DNA of 64,000 nucleotides from Hypomesus transpacificus (Eukaryota; Chordata; Actinopteri; Osmeriformes; Osmeridae). Shown piece after piece: positions 13,069 to 25,693 of this stretch; within the stretch, counting starts at the first letter, position 1; each line of letters starts with the position of its first letter. The stretch is from the NCBI RefSeq assembly GCF_021917145.1, contig NC_061067.1, positions 1,512,538 to 1,576,537 on the forward strand, read 5' to 3'. Position numbers and translations under genes: made by a program. Under the pieces are notes generated by a model. That model ran no database searches. It saw only the letters and a program-made list of their open reading frames with translations, and had not been told where the DNA came from.

Positions 13069-14704
13069 TCTGGATAGTCTTTCAAATTCACAAAATACCC
13101 CAAATTTCCTGATGCAGTTTCAGTCTTAAGGACTGACTGCAGGGTCCTTGCCATTGGTAGAAATCACAAATCTTCCCAGGTTTCCCACGGCCGGGACCAT
13201 GAGATAGAGAATCCTGGACACCTCCCATAGCACATCCAGCCAAGTGAAGGACCCTGAAAGGCAACTGATGGAAGACCAGCAGTACTCGGTCATATTGCTT
13301 AAGTCTCATTTTCAATCTAATTCCACAGATATAGAATTAAGCAATATGCAAAAGCAAAACACGGACTCACAGGGTTTATTGCTTTTCTTAAACTGTTACA
13401 AAAAATATTTGATGCGGTTTCATAAAAAAAATGTTTTAGAAACAAAATAGTTTGATAATAAACCGTCATTCTTCCGCCACTACAAAGTATAGTTCCACAT
13501 AAATCGTTGCCACGCAACAGCCAGATGGACACCTTTGCCGTCTTTTTCCATTTGAAATATTCGATGCGCAGTAATCTGGAATGTTAAAGAATGTTATGAG
13601 GACAACCTGTGAGGTTATGCTGTATTTTACAACGGCATGGAACACGATATAGCCAATCACAATCAAGAATGGGAACAACCAGTTTTAGAAAACAGAACCA
13701 AAAGAGAACTGGTTCAATTAAAAGGTTGGCTGATGCAATTAGAAAAAGCTTGTTTATTTTAATTTTATATCAAAAATGAATATGACATTTACAAAAATAG
13801 GTTGATTTTGGGTCCCTTTCATTCTGATGTACTGTAATTTTTCTTGAAAGAGAGAGAGAGAGAGAGAATGAGAGAGAAAGAGATTTGCTGTGACATTGCT
13901 TGGATGGTTTCCTCATCATACCCTCATGAAATTATTATTATTTTTTGTACTGGATGGGTGGGGGTGATTTTGCAGAGGAGCGAGTTTGCCATCGTAAGAG
14001 ATGATTATACTTACTTATCAGTTGGATTGAAGCTTAAATGTCTGGATCTTAATACACTGAAGTTAAATTTGGCTCTGCATTCTGACTGATGAGTTTGGTA
14101 ATGACGGATAAACTATGCAATATCATCATTATAGTGTTCCATGTTGCTTCATCTCCTAGGAACAGTGTAAACAGCATAGTGCTGGATTAAAGATTATGCG
14201 AGGGAAATATCTTTGAACTATGATGAAATGCCCACTCTAAAACTGCAAAACCTTCACCACAGTAGTCACCTCCTGTACAAATGCAAATGAGGCGAGTTGC
14301 ACGTTTTTAAACATTGAAAATAGTGTTGTTGTTTTTTGATTGGTGGTTTGTATTCTTGGTTTGATTCACTAACACCTTAAAAAACTTGAAACTTGAAGGC
14401 TAACATGCCTCACATGTTGTGGGTGTATTTGTAGTCTGGCCCCTTGAAGGTCTGGGGGGTGGGGGGGAGATGGGGGGGTGGAGGGAGGGTAAAGAGGAAG
14501 GTCTGCCCTGTGTTCTGGTCATGCCCCTGGAGACCTCTACACAGCACATACACACACACAGCATACACACACTCTCTCCTCGTGTTGACCCTACGGCTCA
14601 CAATGAAGGGCCTTCAAGGTATATGCAAACGTGCTGCAGACAAGTCTAAAAAGGAGGGAGTGCTTTTGAAGTGTGCGTGTGTGGCCGTCCGTGTGTGTCC
14701 ATGC

Positions 14705-14724
14705 GTGTGTGTGTGTGTTTGTGC

Positions 14725-14762
<38 letters not shown>

Positions 14763-14782
14763 GTGTGTGTGTGTGTGTGTGC
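14705..14782. repeat. (GT)n-(AT)n-(GT)n compound microsatellite
   Basis: About 35 bp of pure AT (14726-14760) between two GT runs; the AT core can extrude a cruciform. Confidence 0.95.
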
Positions 14783-14907
14783 TTTCAAAAGCAGTAACAT
14801 ATACCCATAGGCCTGAATACCATCAAGGTCTTTGATATTTCAGTCTCAGAATGTTTGTAATTACAAACAAACTATTATGATTAAAACATTGCAGGGGGGG
14901 TGGACAA

Positions 14908-14912
14908 GGAGT

Positions 14913-14956
<44 letters not shown>

Positions 14957-14963
14957 GTGTGTA
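14908..14963. repeat. (GT)n microsatellite
   Basis: About 50 bp of GT with one GC interruption. Confidence 0.93.
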
Positions 14964-15735
14964 CAGGGGTACACAGGAGCATGTCAGCCACACAGGTGGG
15001 AGTCCATCTCATGCTGACATCATCAAGAGGAGCCTATGAAGTCGAGGGATGATGACATGGGATCAACACGCAGCTCCTGAAGGGAACACAACAGCAGGCC
15101 CACTCATGTCTCCCAGTAGACCTGTGTGTGTGTGTGTGTGTGTGTGGAGTTGTACTCATGTACAGTTTTTTCAAAGGCAAAAAATTTAATCCACAGGAAG
15201 GAGGCATGAGATCAATATTCCCATGTTTAATTGGACGCCAGCAGATTTGGGGGTGGAGTAACATCCACCGTTCCGCATGTCTGTAAAATCTGGATTGGGG
15301 GCTGGGGGAGGGAGGGGGGCTGGGGGAGGGAGGGGTGCGGGGGGGACATGTGTTCCTGTGTGTGTGTGTGTGTGTGTATGCAATTGAAAGTCGTGGGCTT
15401 TTTATAGCAGACGGATGGAATTGGGACTTGACATGAAAGAGCGGTCAGGCTGTGATTGCTCCAGACGTTTAGGCAGAGACCTCAGGAGGCAGGCAGGCCC
15501 ATCACCCATCACCCTGGTGCCTCTCTGATTTGATGATTTTGTCCGGAAGACATGTTTTACAGTAAAAGGAGCTGGGAGAGGAGAGGGGGGGGAGACAGGG
15601 GGGAAGGGGGGGGGGGGGGTGAGTGAAGGGGGGTGAGGGGGGGTTAGGGAGGGGGTCCGGAGCGATAGAGCCCGCCGCTGTCAAACGGTCGAGGGGTTAC
15701 CATGACGACAATAATGAGGGAGCTCGGGACACCCT

Positions 15736-15760
15736 GGGGGGGGGGGGGGGGGGGGGGGGG
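15736..15760. repeat. Poly-G run of 25
   Basis: Uninterrupted G homopolymer, in a G-rich stretch that also has runs at 15607-15619. Confidence 0.85.
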
Positions 15761-17475
15761 AGTGCATACGGGCGAGGGCCGGGGTGGGGAAGGACAGAAG
15801 AATTACTGGGGCCTCAAGGCTTCTTTCCAGACTCAAAGGATGTTGGTACACAGACACTGTCACCAAATACAGATTAGCAACAAGGCTCCGCCATGCAGAC
15901 CATTACAACGCCATGCTTCTGACATGCAGCTCTGAGATGCATTGTAGCAGTGTCAGCTCACAACTGGTTTGGATGTATTTCCAGTAACCCTTTCCAAGCA
16001 GGGCTTTGTGGATGTAAGGAGGGTGTTTCTAGTGACCGAGCTGGCTGTTTGACCTCACAGAAACGGGGTCTAAACAGGACCACAAATGAATCCTTATCCC
16101 TCTCTCATCCCATCTCCTTTATCAACTGATCAATACACACACACACTGATACACACATACACACATGTCAGTATTGACCAGAGTAATGATAGCTCCACAG
16201 TCTGCACACACACACACATTTTGACAAGCCTTCAACTGTGTTCTGGATTTAACCTATACACTGAGAGTGTGCATGTGCGCGTGATTGTTTCAAACGCGAT
16301 AGAAAAGGTCAAAATGCATTCAAATAAAGCAGAACAGTTGTTATGTACTGATATAGACATGTGCTCTAATATCCCCTTGCCTGCTTTGATACCACATTGT
16401 AACCAGTCTAGATTTACACGCATACTACTGTTGTTCAACCAGTTGATACACATGTTTTAATGTCTAAAGGCTTCTTTTCTCCAACCTCAACCTCGCTGAG
16501 CTCTGCTTCGTTCTCCAGTCTCTGCACCCTCCTCAGCAACCAATCAGCTATCTCTGCACCCTCCCCAGCAACTAATCAGCTATCCACAAACTGGTTATTT
16601 AGACATTTCAAGCAATTTAACAGCTCCATCCTCAATTATTTCCACACAGCATGCAAACCCACAGGAAACGTCGCTTAACATCACGTCTCCAATCACAGAG
16701 GTTTTAACATGATGAGAGTGAGAGCGTTCCAGGGGCCAATAAAAACGCAGTTGTCTTCACAGCCAATCGTGTCCTTCTTGTAGAAAGCACACCCTTAGTC
16801 ACGGACAGTGAGTTTATTGGGCAGATCAGTGTCAACACACACACTCGCACGCGCACACACACACGCACATACACACTGTCACACACACGCACATAACACA
16901 GTCACACACATTCTTGCTTATGTACACGCACGCACACACACACACTGGCTTTAATAAGCCCACACTTTAATTTAGATCCCGTCATTGTAATGACATGTCC
17001 AACAAAAGACAGCAAATTGTTCTTGTTCACTGACAAACTGAACCATCCAGTCTCCTTGTCTGAGCAGCTAGCCTGGCAGGCAGGACAAAGAGAGAGAGAG
17101 ACACTGAATGTGCACTGAAGTGTGGGCTAGAGTGTGTGAATGGAGGGGGTTTCACGTGTGTGTGTGTGTGTGTGTGGGTGTAAGAGCGTGTGGTACTGCC
17201 AGGGGACATGAAGGGCGGGGGGGGGGGGGGTATCTTGTATCTTGAATGTGTTCAGTTAAATATGTCGATTGTTCTTTAAAAGCTTCATCAAGCAGTAATT
17301 AGCACTAACTACCGTGGCTTGTGGCTTATGGAAACAGGCCGGATGTTAATTAATGTCATTTCCTCAGAAAGACACAAATACATCAAAGTGATGCTAATAT
17401 CTAATATCCGAGTTAATCCACACATACAGCACATGCCAAGAGTTAGATTTACCCACCAACACTGAGATTAGCTGA

Positions 17476-17578
17476 CGCACACACACACACACACACACAC
17501 ACTGCCTAAGAAGCTCCCACACACACACACACACACACACACTGCCTAAGAAGCTCCCACACACACACACACACACAC
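17476..17578. repeat. (CA)n with a duplicated CTGCCTAAGAAGCTCCC spacer
   Basis: Three CA runs separated by two copies of CTGCCTAAGAAGCTCCC and a shortened third, so the unit is a microsatellite plus its flank. Confidence 0.9.
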
Positions 17579-17898
17579 TGCCGCTCCCACCAGTGTTAGA
17601 TGAGAGTGCACCCAGTGTTGTCTAGAAGTCCTTCATGAGCAGCCATCAGACAGAGACCACACTGGGCTCTACGTCAGGCTGAGGACTAATCACCTGCGCT
17701 CCACACACACACACACACACACACACACTTCAAATGTGAACCTATGATGACTTCTCTAATTCCGTACTGATGCTCAAGAGAGTCAGTGTGAGCTCCTGCA
17801 GTCCTGGTGCGTCGCAGCAGCTTGAGATGAAGTCAAAGCTAAAACACACACAGCTCTTACTGAGTGGACAAAGGTAAGGGTGTCTCTGAATGCAGGTG

Positions 17899-18062
17899 AA
17901 TGTGTGTGTGTGTGTGTTTGAATGCAGGTAGATCTTTGTGTTTGAGTGAGTGTGTGTTTGAATGCAGTTAGATGCGTATGTGTGTTTGTGGGTGTGTGTG
18001 GTCGTGTGTGTGTGTGGGGGGGGGTGTGTGTGTGTAGGTGTTTGTGTGTGTGTGTGTGTGAG
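17899..18062. repeat. GT-rich repeat with TTTGAATGCAGTTAGAT units
   Basis: Three units of (GT)n plus TTTGAATGCAGGTAGAT, then GT with a G run. Confidence 0.88.
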
Positions 18063-19835
18063 TACACACGTTATTATCTGCATCAATAATGCTAAATCAA
18101 TGAGCAGAAACACAGTCATCATCTCACCAAAAGCAACTTGCCCCTCCACTGATTTTTAATCATATTGACAGTGGGTGCAAAGAACACACAGGACCAAAGT
18201 GCCTCAAATGATACTGAGGTACTCTGGATAGAATAACTATCAGATATCCTTCCTGTAAAAGTGATGTAATTTGACTGGATGGGCCATGAATAACAACACA
18301 TCGATAGAGAATGCATTTGGCTGCTCTCATGTCCACCGTAGAGGAATAAACAGCTCAGGTTTATCATTATACACCCGTATACAACCAGAAAGAGAAGGAC
18401 TAAGAGAGAGGGATAGACAGTGGGAGAGAGAACGAGAGCAAGAGAGAGGGAAGGAGAGACCATAAAAGAGAACGAGAGAAAGATGAGGACAGTGTGAGAG
18501 AGATCGTAGCAATCTTGCATTCATGACGTTGTTTGTCTCATAAGGTCTAACAGGTGCACTCAAACACAGGTGAAATAAACACACACGCACACACACAGCC
18601 ACACACACCGTCACACACACGCACACACCCTCCACTTGGACGGCTCCCTGGAGAGAGCCACTACAACTTCCACCACTTTATTATTGGTCAATTTGGAGGC
18701 TTCTTTCACTAGGGTGACATGGCTCAGGAGATGTCACAGCACAGCCAATCAATACTCCGGGAGGGCTTTGGGCCCGCCGCTAGTGTGTGTGTGTGTGTGT
18801 GTGTGAGAGAGACCCTGAAAGCAGCAGCAGCTGTGTGCGGACCTGACCTGTTTACTGGATGGTAATTACATGTGAAGAGACAGCTTTGTCTATCGCTGAC
18901 CATTACACACTGATGAACACAGTGAGAGGATGGAGGGGGGAGAGGAGAGAGAGAGAGAGAGAGAGATAGAGAGAGAGAAATGTATAGTAGGACAGGGAAA
19001 GGAAAGATTTATTCATTTATACCTGCATATCTTGCCACCACTCCTCTCATCCATTGCATACACAAGCAGCCTACACTCGAAGTCTAAGTTTCATTACATT
19101 TGACCTTAAATTGACCCCTTTCACAGTTTGCTGTAGAATTCCAGGTTATATTGATCAGTTCAATCTAAATTCTAGAGTAGACATTCATGTTAGGCTACAT
19201 ATTGATTGGTACAAGCAGTGGTTCATGGTTCCAGTCTGTACAGTAGCTGGTACATGTATGTTTACAGCAACATCTTGTGTCTCATCTGTTCATCATGATC
19301 AGGACCTACATACACACACAAATGCATGTAGGCATGTGTGTTTGTGCACATGTGCCTACATGCATGTGTGTGTTTGTGTGTGTGTGTGCGTGCGGCTCGA
19401 TAGGCCTGGCTAGTGGTAGAACCAGCCTCACAGTGTGTCCCCAGTCCCCAGTGTAGACGAGCTGACACACGTATTGATCCCCTGGATTTCCTCCCAAAGT
19501 TGTGATAATGATATATCCCGCCTGTGTTTGGCTGGACTCGCTGCAGGGGGAGAGGGAGAGCGATCTGAGGAGGGCCCGACCGGGAAGCTTTCATTCCTAA
19601 TGCCTCCGATATGATAGGAAGAGAGAGATATCCCTCCATCTCATCCATCCATCCATCTCATCCATCCATCCAACGCTCTATGGGAGACTAGTTGTTTGTG
19701 CTGGTGAAAGGAAAGTTAGAATTTGGTTGTTTGATGGCTTTGGTCTGGAAGCTTGGTGTGCTTCCCAGATAGTTCCTCACAGACGGTTTCTCATCCCTCA
19801 TCTTTGAGATCCTGTTGTCCCGATCCTGTGCTATC

Positions 19836-20104
19836 TGGCTGTACTGTCTGGCTGGCTGTGCTGTCTGGCTGTGCTGTCTGGCTGGCTGTGCTGTCGGGCT
19901 GTGCTGTCTGTCTGTGCTGTCTGGCTGGCTGTGCTGTCTGTCTGTGCTGTCTGGCTGGCTGTGCTGTCTGGCTGGCTGTGCTGTCTGGCTGTGCTGTGCT
20001 GGCTGGCTGTGCTGTCTGGCTGTGCTGTCTGGCTGGCTGTGCTGTCTGGCTGTGCTGTCTGGCTGGCTGTGCTGTCTGGCTGTGCTGTTGGGCTGTGCTG
20101 TCTG
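19836..20104. repeat. CTGTCTGGCTGGCTGTG minisatellite
   Basis: About 270 bp of mixed units CTGTCTGGCTGTG and CTGTCTGGCTGGCTGTG (13 and 17 bp) with a few GGG and GTCT variants. Confidence 0.93.
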
Positions 20105-20197
20105 TGTGCACTACTTGAACGTTGCTTTGGGTAATAGCATGACACCGTAGCTAAATGAATTGAACTTGTATGTAGATGTGATTGTTCTGTGAGCTCA

Positions 20198-20470
20198 GCA
20201 GTGCACGTGGAGCAGCAGTGCACGTGGAGCAGCAGTGCACGGTGGAGCAGCAGTGCACGTGGAGCAGCAGTGCACGTGGAGCAGCAGTGCACGTGGAGCA
20301 GCAGTGCACGTGGAGCAGCAGTGCACGTGGAGCAGCAGTGCACGTGGAGCAGCAGTGCACGTGGAGCAGCAGTGCACGGTGGAGCAGCAGTGCACGTGGA
20401 GCAGCAGTGCACGTGGAGCAGCAGTGCACGTGGAGCAGCAGTGCACGTGGAGCAGCAGTGCACGGTGGAG
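20198..20470. repeat. 17-bp minisatellite with E-box, 16 copies
   Basis: Unit GTGCACGTGGAGCAGCA. Thirteen copies carry CACGTG; copies 3, 11 and 16 have an inserted G (CACGGTG) that breaks it. Confidence 0.96.
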
Positions 20471-20504
20471 GGTGAGAACAGCGCCTGATGGAGTCGTCTT
20501 CCCC

Positions 20505-20660
20505 ACTTCCCATCTCTGTCTCCTCTCACCTCCCATCTCCCTCTCACCTCCCATCTCTGTCTCCTCTCACCTCCCATCTCCCTCTCACCTCCCATCTCTG
20601 TCTCCTCTCACCTCCCATCTCCGTCTCACCTCCTATCTCCCTCTCACCTGCCATCTCTGT
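20505..20660. repeat. CTCACCTCCCATCTCC repeat
   Basis: Alternating units CTCACCTCCCATCTCC and CTGTCTCCTCTCACCTCCCA, about 41 bp per pair, about four pairs. Confidence 0.85.
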
Positions 20661-20929
20661 CTCTTCTCACATCCAGCACAGCATTCTCCTTCCGATGACT
20701 GAAGTGATTGAGATAAATAGCGGTTTCTGTTTTTGTCTCGAACATCATTGTCTTCAGTAACACCTGATTTTACATTGCCACTGTTCTAAAGGTTAAGTTG
20801 TTGCTATATACATTTTTTAAGTCTACATACAGTATTATAAAAAAAAAATGGGGGGGGGGGGGGGATTTTGAGGGGGGTAGTGCATACTGGAGCAGTTTAC
20901 AGTTAATGTTCAGTTTGGTGCTTTGCCAA

Positions 20930-21420
20930 TTTGAGGTCATTTCAAGTTCATGAATTAAAACCTTCTATTTCAACATAATATATTCATAAAATCTGGATGG
21001 AAATAGCAGCCTTTTAAGACCCTTTAAAATGCTGAAGAATTAGATGTCCATCAAGTGCCCACAAACACAAGTTTGCCTAAAAAGCAATAATTGATGCTCC
21101 ATATATTCCAGCGCTGATTAAAACCTGAGTGCTGATGATACTGTAGAGGCTCTGATATCAGGTCTCCCACCAAGACTGCTCCCTAATCCTGCTGCTCTGG
21201 AATGATCCTGTCATATTAACATCCAAAGGCCCAGACTCAAATTAATATGTAAATTAAAAGACTGCTAAAAACAACAAAATCCTTATTTTATTTTAATAGC
21301 AGATGGTATTTCAAAACGAGGGTTAAGTTTGATTGGTAAAGTACGACATTTCTAATGTTCTTGTTCAGCACTGTGTGTCTTTTAATTTAATGAAATTGAA
21401 GCTTAAAGGCCCTGAAGATA
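20930..21420. other. Candidate conserved non-coding block
   Basis: About 490 bp of complex AT-rich sequence without simple repeats, with homeodomain-type sites (AATTAATATG, CAATAATTGATG). Appearance only; conservation not tested. Confidence 0.3.
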
Positions 21421-21880
21421 GATAGAATAGATGTGCTCTATAACACCCCTATCTGCTTAAGTGTGTGTGTGTGTGTGTGTGTGTACACGTGTGTGTACAC
21501 GTGTGTGTACGTGTGCAACATTATAATTCTACTAAGAACGCTCGTTGTTTAATCAGAACTTATTTTAGAAGCTGTGTCCACAACACATGGTTCCAAGAAA
21601 AAAAAAGATTATTTGTACTATAGTCAAAGTATAAAAGTTAAAAAAAGTAAAAAAACATTGACACAGCTTTTAAAATCCTTTAGATGAGTTTTGTATGAAG
21701 TCTCCTCTGTTATATTTAAAGGGAGGGTCTCATGCCTTTAAGGTGTCCAGTTCAAACCGGTTAAGGCCGAATCAGGACAACAACACCTCCCTTTAAATCT
21801 AATGAACACAGCAGGGCCCTGTGGGGCTAAATTATCCTCCCCTTTAACCAGAGAGTAGGACACACTGCTGAACCCCACCA

Positions 21881-21958
21881 CACACACACTACCACACACA
21901 CACACTACCACACACACACTACCACACACACACTACCACACACACACTACCACACACA
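21881..21958. repeat. 14-bp array CACACACACACTAC, about five copies
   Basis: CA microsatellite with a regular TAC every 14 bp or so. Confidence 0.88.
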
Positions 21959-23082
21959 CTGAATATGCAGTAGTGTTTTCTCTGTCCTTGTCTGGAAGAC
22001 TTCTGGATCAGATGCAAGTAGACATGGAATACAATGTTTTGCACAAACACCTACACTGACACACTCATGCACACACACACACACACACACAAATATGCTT
22101 AGTCACCAGGCCACAGCAGCTGCTTACAAAGTCTTTAAATATTTTTTTTTATCTTTATCAAAATAATTCCAAATGTTTTTTTCATACCACACAAAACAAG
22201 AGGATTATTTGTTTACAAGGCAGCAAACAGTCAAGATGAATAGCTCTTCATTTGTCATAATAAATCAACATTCGGGAGACATCCTATAAAATAGTCAATG
22301 CAGAAATGCATTCTTGGTGTTCTTGCTCCATTGACATTCTGATGAAGATAAAGCTGAAGAGGATTCTCCCCCCCCCCCCCACACACACACACACACACAC
22401 TCACGTACACTCCCTTAGCTAACATGCCGAGAGAAGCTTCATAAAAACTAATATTGATGGCGGAGCTGATAATCAAGATGCAGATAATCCTATAACTTCT
22501 GTGAACTCAAACACACACAGTATCCAGTACTGCCATGCATGTGTGTATGTGTGCGCGTGTGTATGTGTGTGTGTGTGTACGTGTGTGTGTGTGCTGTATC
22601 TGGGGCAGCTCTGTCATGTTGATTAGCTGGAGGTGTGAACACAGTAGATTGTACCACATCTCCATCACCTCCTATCTGATCACAGTCAGACTCCAACCCT
22701 GCTGCAACACCCTCTCTATCTCTCACTCCCTCTATATCTGTCTCTCTCTGTCTCTCCACATCTCCATGTCTCTCTCCTCCTTCACTGTATCTCTGTCCCT
22801 CTGTCTATTGTCTCCTTCCGTCTCTGTCTCTCTCATCTGTCCATCCACTTTTCTCTGTCTTTGAAAACACACAAAAACTAAAGGGAGGGATGGAAAAAAA
22901 ATTCAGTAAATGTGCCCAATGACTTAATGACTTTTTTAGCTAAACAAAAACAATAACAATTCCCCTTATCTGAGTCCTTATTACCATGAAAACGCTGTTT
23001 CTCTTCAGCATGATCAGACTGGGGCTGTGGTGGTGACTGCTTAGTGCCCGGGCATCAACAGATCGCAGCCGTCTGGCAGCCT

Positions 23083-23500
23083 CGCCCCTCCAGCCTCGCC
23101 CCTCCAGCCTCCCCCCTCCAGCCTCGCCCCTCAAGCCTCCCTGACACCAGCCTTGCCCCTCCAGCCTCCCCCCTACAGCCTCTCCCCTCCAGCCTCCCTG
23201 ACACCAGCCTCACCCCTCCAGCCTCCCCCCTCCAGCCTCTCCCCTCCAGCCTCCCCCCTCCAGCCTCGCCCCTCCAGCCTCGCCCCTCCAGCCTCGCCCC
23301 ACCAGCCTCGCCCCTCCAGCCTCGCCCCTCCAGCCTCGCCCCTCCAGCCTCGCCCCACCAGCCTCGCCCCTCCAGCCTCGCCCCTCCAGCCTCGCCCCAC
23401 CAGCCTCGCCCCACCAGCCTCGCCCCACCAGCCTCGCCCCTCCAGCCTCGCCCCACCAGCCTCGCCCCACCAGCCTCGCCCCACCAGCCTCCCTGACACC
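23083..23500. repeat. 14-bp minisatellite CCTCGCCCCTCCAG, about 29 copies
   Basis: C-rich on the + strand. Variants are CCCC-ACCAG, CCTCCCCCCTCCAG and two interruptions with CCTGACACCAG. On the - strand each unit reads GAGGCTGGAGGGGC or GAGGCTGGTGGGGC. Confidence 0.95.
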
Positions 23501-23934
23501 AGCACTTGACATCTCCATCTAGACTGTGTGATGATGTACATAATTACACTCAATTAGCACTTAATTAACGATGCTGAAACAAAAGGACAGGCCCTGAGGG
23601 TTCTCTCTCTCTCGCTCTCTCTTTCTGTCTTTCCCTTTATCTCTCTTTCCATCTCTACCTCCCTTTCTCTCTCTCTCTCTCTCTCTCTCTCCCCTCATCA
23701 GGGAAACAGAACATGTCAGCTGTTGACAATGTGCCATCTGTCCTGGAGCCAGAAGATGGGCTTATGCGCCCCCCCTCTCTCAGCCCCTCAGCGGCCATAC
23801 GACATGTTGAAACATTAATCGGGTCCTTAGGCGAACATGATTACAACTCACCATGTTAATTACCTAACAATTAGCAGCCGTCACATCTAGGGGCAATCAA
23901 TGAATTAGCTTGTGATTCCCCTGTCGAGCACTCA

Positions 23935-23946
23935 CCCCCCCCCCCC

Positions 23947-23977
<31 letters not shown>

Positions 23978-23989
23978 ACACACACACAC
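23935..23989. repeat. Poly-C run of 29 followed by (CA)n
   Basis: C homopolymer 23935-23963 followed by about 13 CA dinucleotides. Confidence 0.88.
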
Positions 23990-24780
23990 TACAGTACAGT
24001 ACACACGTCTCTCCACGGTACACACACACACGCTCACACACACACGACTCAGAGGCCAGGAAATGTGCAAAGACCTTCCTCACATGAAGTAGGATTTTAA
24101 TTTTCACATCCACCAATTTGCTTTCTTAATATCCCAAGGTGAGTAGGGAAATCCTTTCACACGCCTGGTGTGTAAGCCTTTCAGTCTATTTCAGATTTTT
24201 TTCTATTTTTATTTTCTATCGTTTCTCTTCGGTCTTTTTTTCCGAGGCGCCTGAGGCGCTAGTTTTAAATTCAGGGTAAAATTGGGGCAAAAAAAAAAGA
24301 ACACATTGAAGCATAATCACAATAGAGAAAATTGACAAATTGGATTTCGTGTATTTCTCTTTGTCTCAATAATTTCCTTTACTTACCAGTTGAATAATGA
24401 GACAGTTCTACTTTAACGACTTGAAATATGGATCTTTGTGCACATTTGGAGTAGGAACAAAATTGTTGAAGCAGGTGCAGTCATAAGACTAATGATCAAT
24501 AAAAGAGGCTCATATTTCATCATTTTAAGGCCTAAAAATGATCATATGAAAAACGTTCACCGCTTAGAATACGAGCCATCCGTCACATACCTAAATTGTA
24601 TTTCTCATATTAAAACTCCAATATTTGACGTCACACAGCGCTACGAGACAATCTGATGAGAAATATCACCTTTCACCTAAAAGTACAGAGAGGATTAGTC
24701 CTGCTGTGTTGCCCCCTACTACTTGATTACAACAACATGTTGTTTATTCTCCTGGTGTAATGGTGGACACCAGTGGTCCT

Positions 24781-24792
24781 TCTCTCCCTCAT

Positions 24793-24824
<32 letters not shown>

Positions 24825-24920
24825 TCTCTCTCTTCCCCTCCCTCTCTCTCTCTCCCTCATTCTCTCTCTCTGTCTCCCTCATTCTCTCTCTCTCCCTCAT
24901 TCTCTCTCTCTTATTCACTA
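24781..24920. repeat. (CT)n tract with CCCTCATT interruptions
   Basis: CT runs broken by CCCTCATT about every 20-30 bp. Confidence 0.92.
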
Positions 24921-25540
24921 TCTCTCCTCTCCTTCCTCTCTCTCTTTATCCCCCTCATTACTCTTGATATAGGCGTAGATATTACCACCCATATTACCAC
25001 GGTCTGGCTTGGCCTTTTCACTGCAGCTGGCTCCATGCATCCAGGTAATTCTTCATCCTGCCTACAAGCTTGTTCCATATATCCCCGTTATATATGCGCT
25101 TAGCCAGGGAACCCATTGACATATTATATTAGTATAATTATATTCATTCCCTCACTGCAGGAGAAGAGCGTGCAGGACCGTATAAATACTTGCACCCATT
25201 TCTTCAATTCAGACGCATAATTAGACAGGGTGTCCGAGAGTGGTCGCACCCAGCAATCGAGAGGGGGGGGGGGGTTTAAATGTCAGCACCCACCCCCCCA
25301 CCCCACTCCTCTGTGTTCAGTGGAAGGCCAGGCACCAGGCCCAGCAAGGCTCCCTGTCCCTCTAATAGCCTCGCCTGTCTCCTTCTTAATTTGCTGAAAT
25401 TGCAAAATCAATAGGTGTAGTTGTAGTCGCGCGTCCCTGTTTTAGTGGGGAAAGATAAAGTCTACGGGAAGGCAATCTTCACTTTCAATTTGCCCTGCTC
25501 AGCATCACCAGCATGCTCTTATCACTCTCCTTAAAGAGAG

Positions 25541-25660
25541 GAGAGGAGGTCTGGGAGGAGGAGATGAGGTCTGGGAGGAGGAGAGGAGGTCTGGGAGGAG
25601 GAGAGGAGGTCTGGGAGGAGGAGAGGAGGTCTGGGAGGAGGAGAGGAGGTCTGGGAGGGG
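25541..25660. repeat. 20-bp purine-rich array, six copies
   Basis: Six units of GAGAGGAGGTCTGGGAGGAG, one with GATG in place of GAGG. Starts the repeat complex that runs to 28548. Confidence 0.95.
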
Positions 25661-25693
25661 TCCACCAGCCCTGCTGTGTGTGTATGAGGTGCT

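Larger units (their letters stand above)
13070..19835. other. Gene-free stretch rich in CA/GT microsatellites
   Basis: Besides the repeats listed separately, it has many CA/GT tracts (15123, 15357, 16836-16960, 17158, 17704, 18785, 19310-19390) and GA tracts (13849, 18947). Open frames here are short or made of repeats. Confidence 0.55.

Noticed and set aside
19753..20595. Open frames through the 19.8-20.5 kb arrays (up to 254 codons)
   Set aside because: They read through two unrelated minisatellites with overlapping frames on both strands.
23044..23553. Open frames of 118-150 codons with SLAPPASPLQPRP repeats
   Set aside because: Product of the 14-mer array, open on both strands; no gene structure around it.
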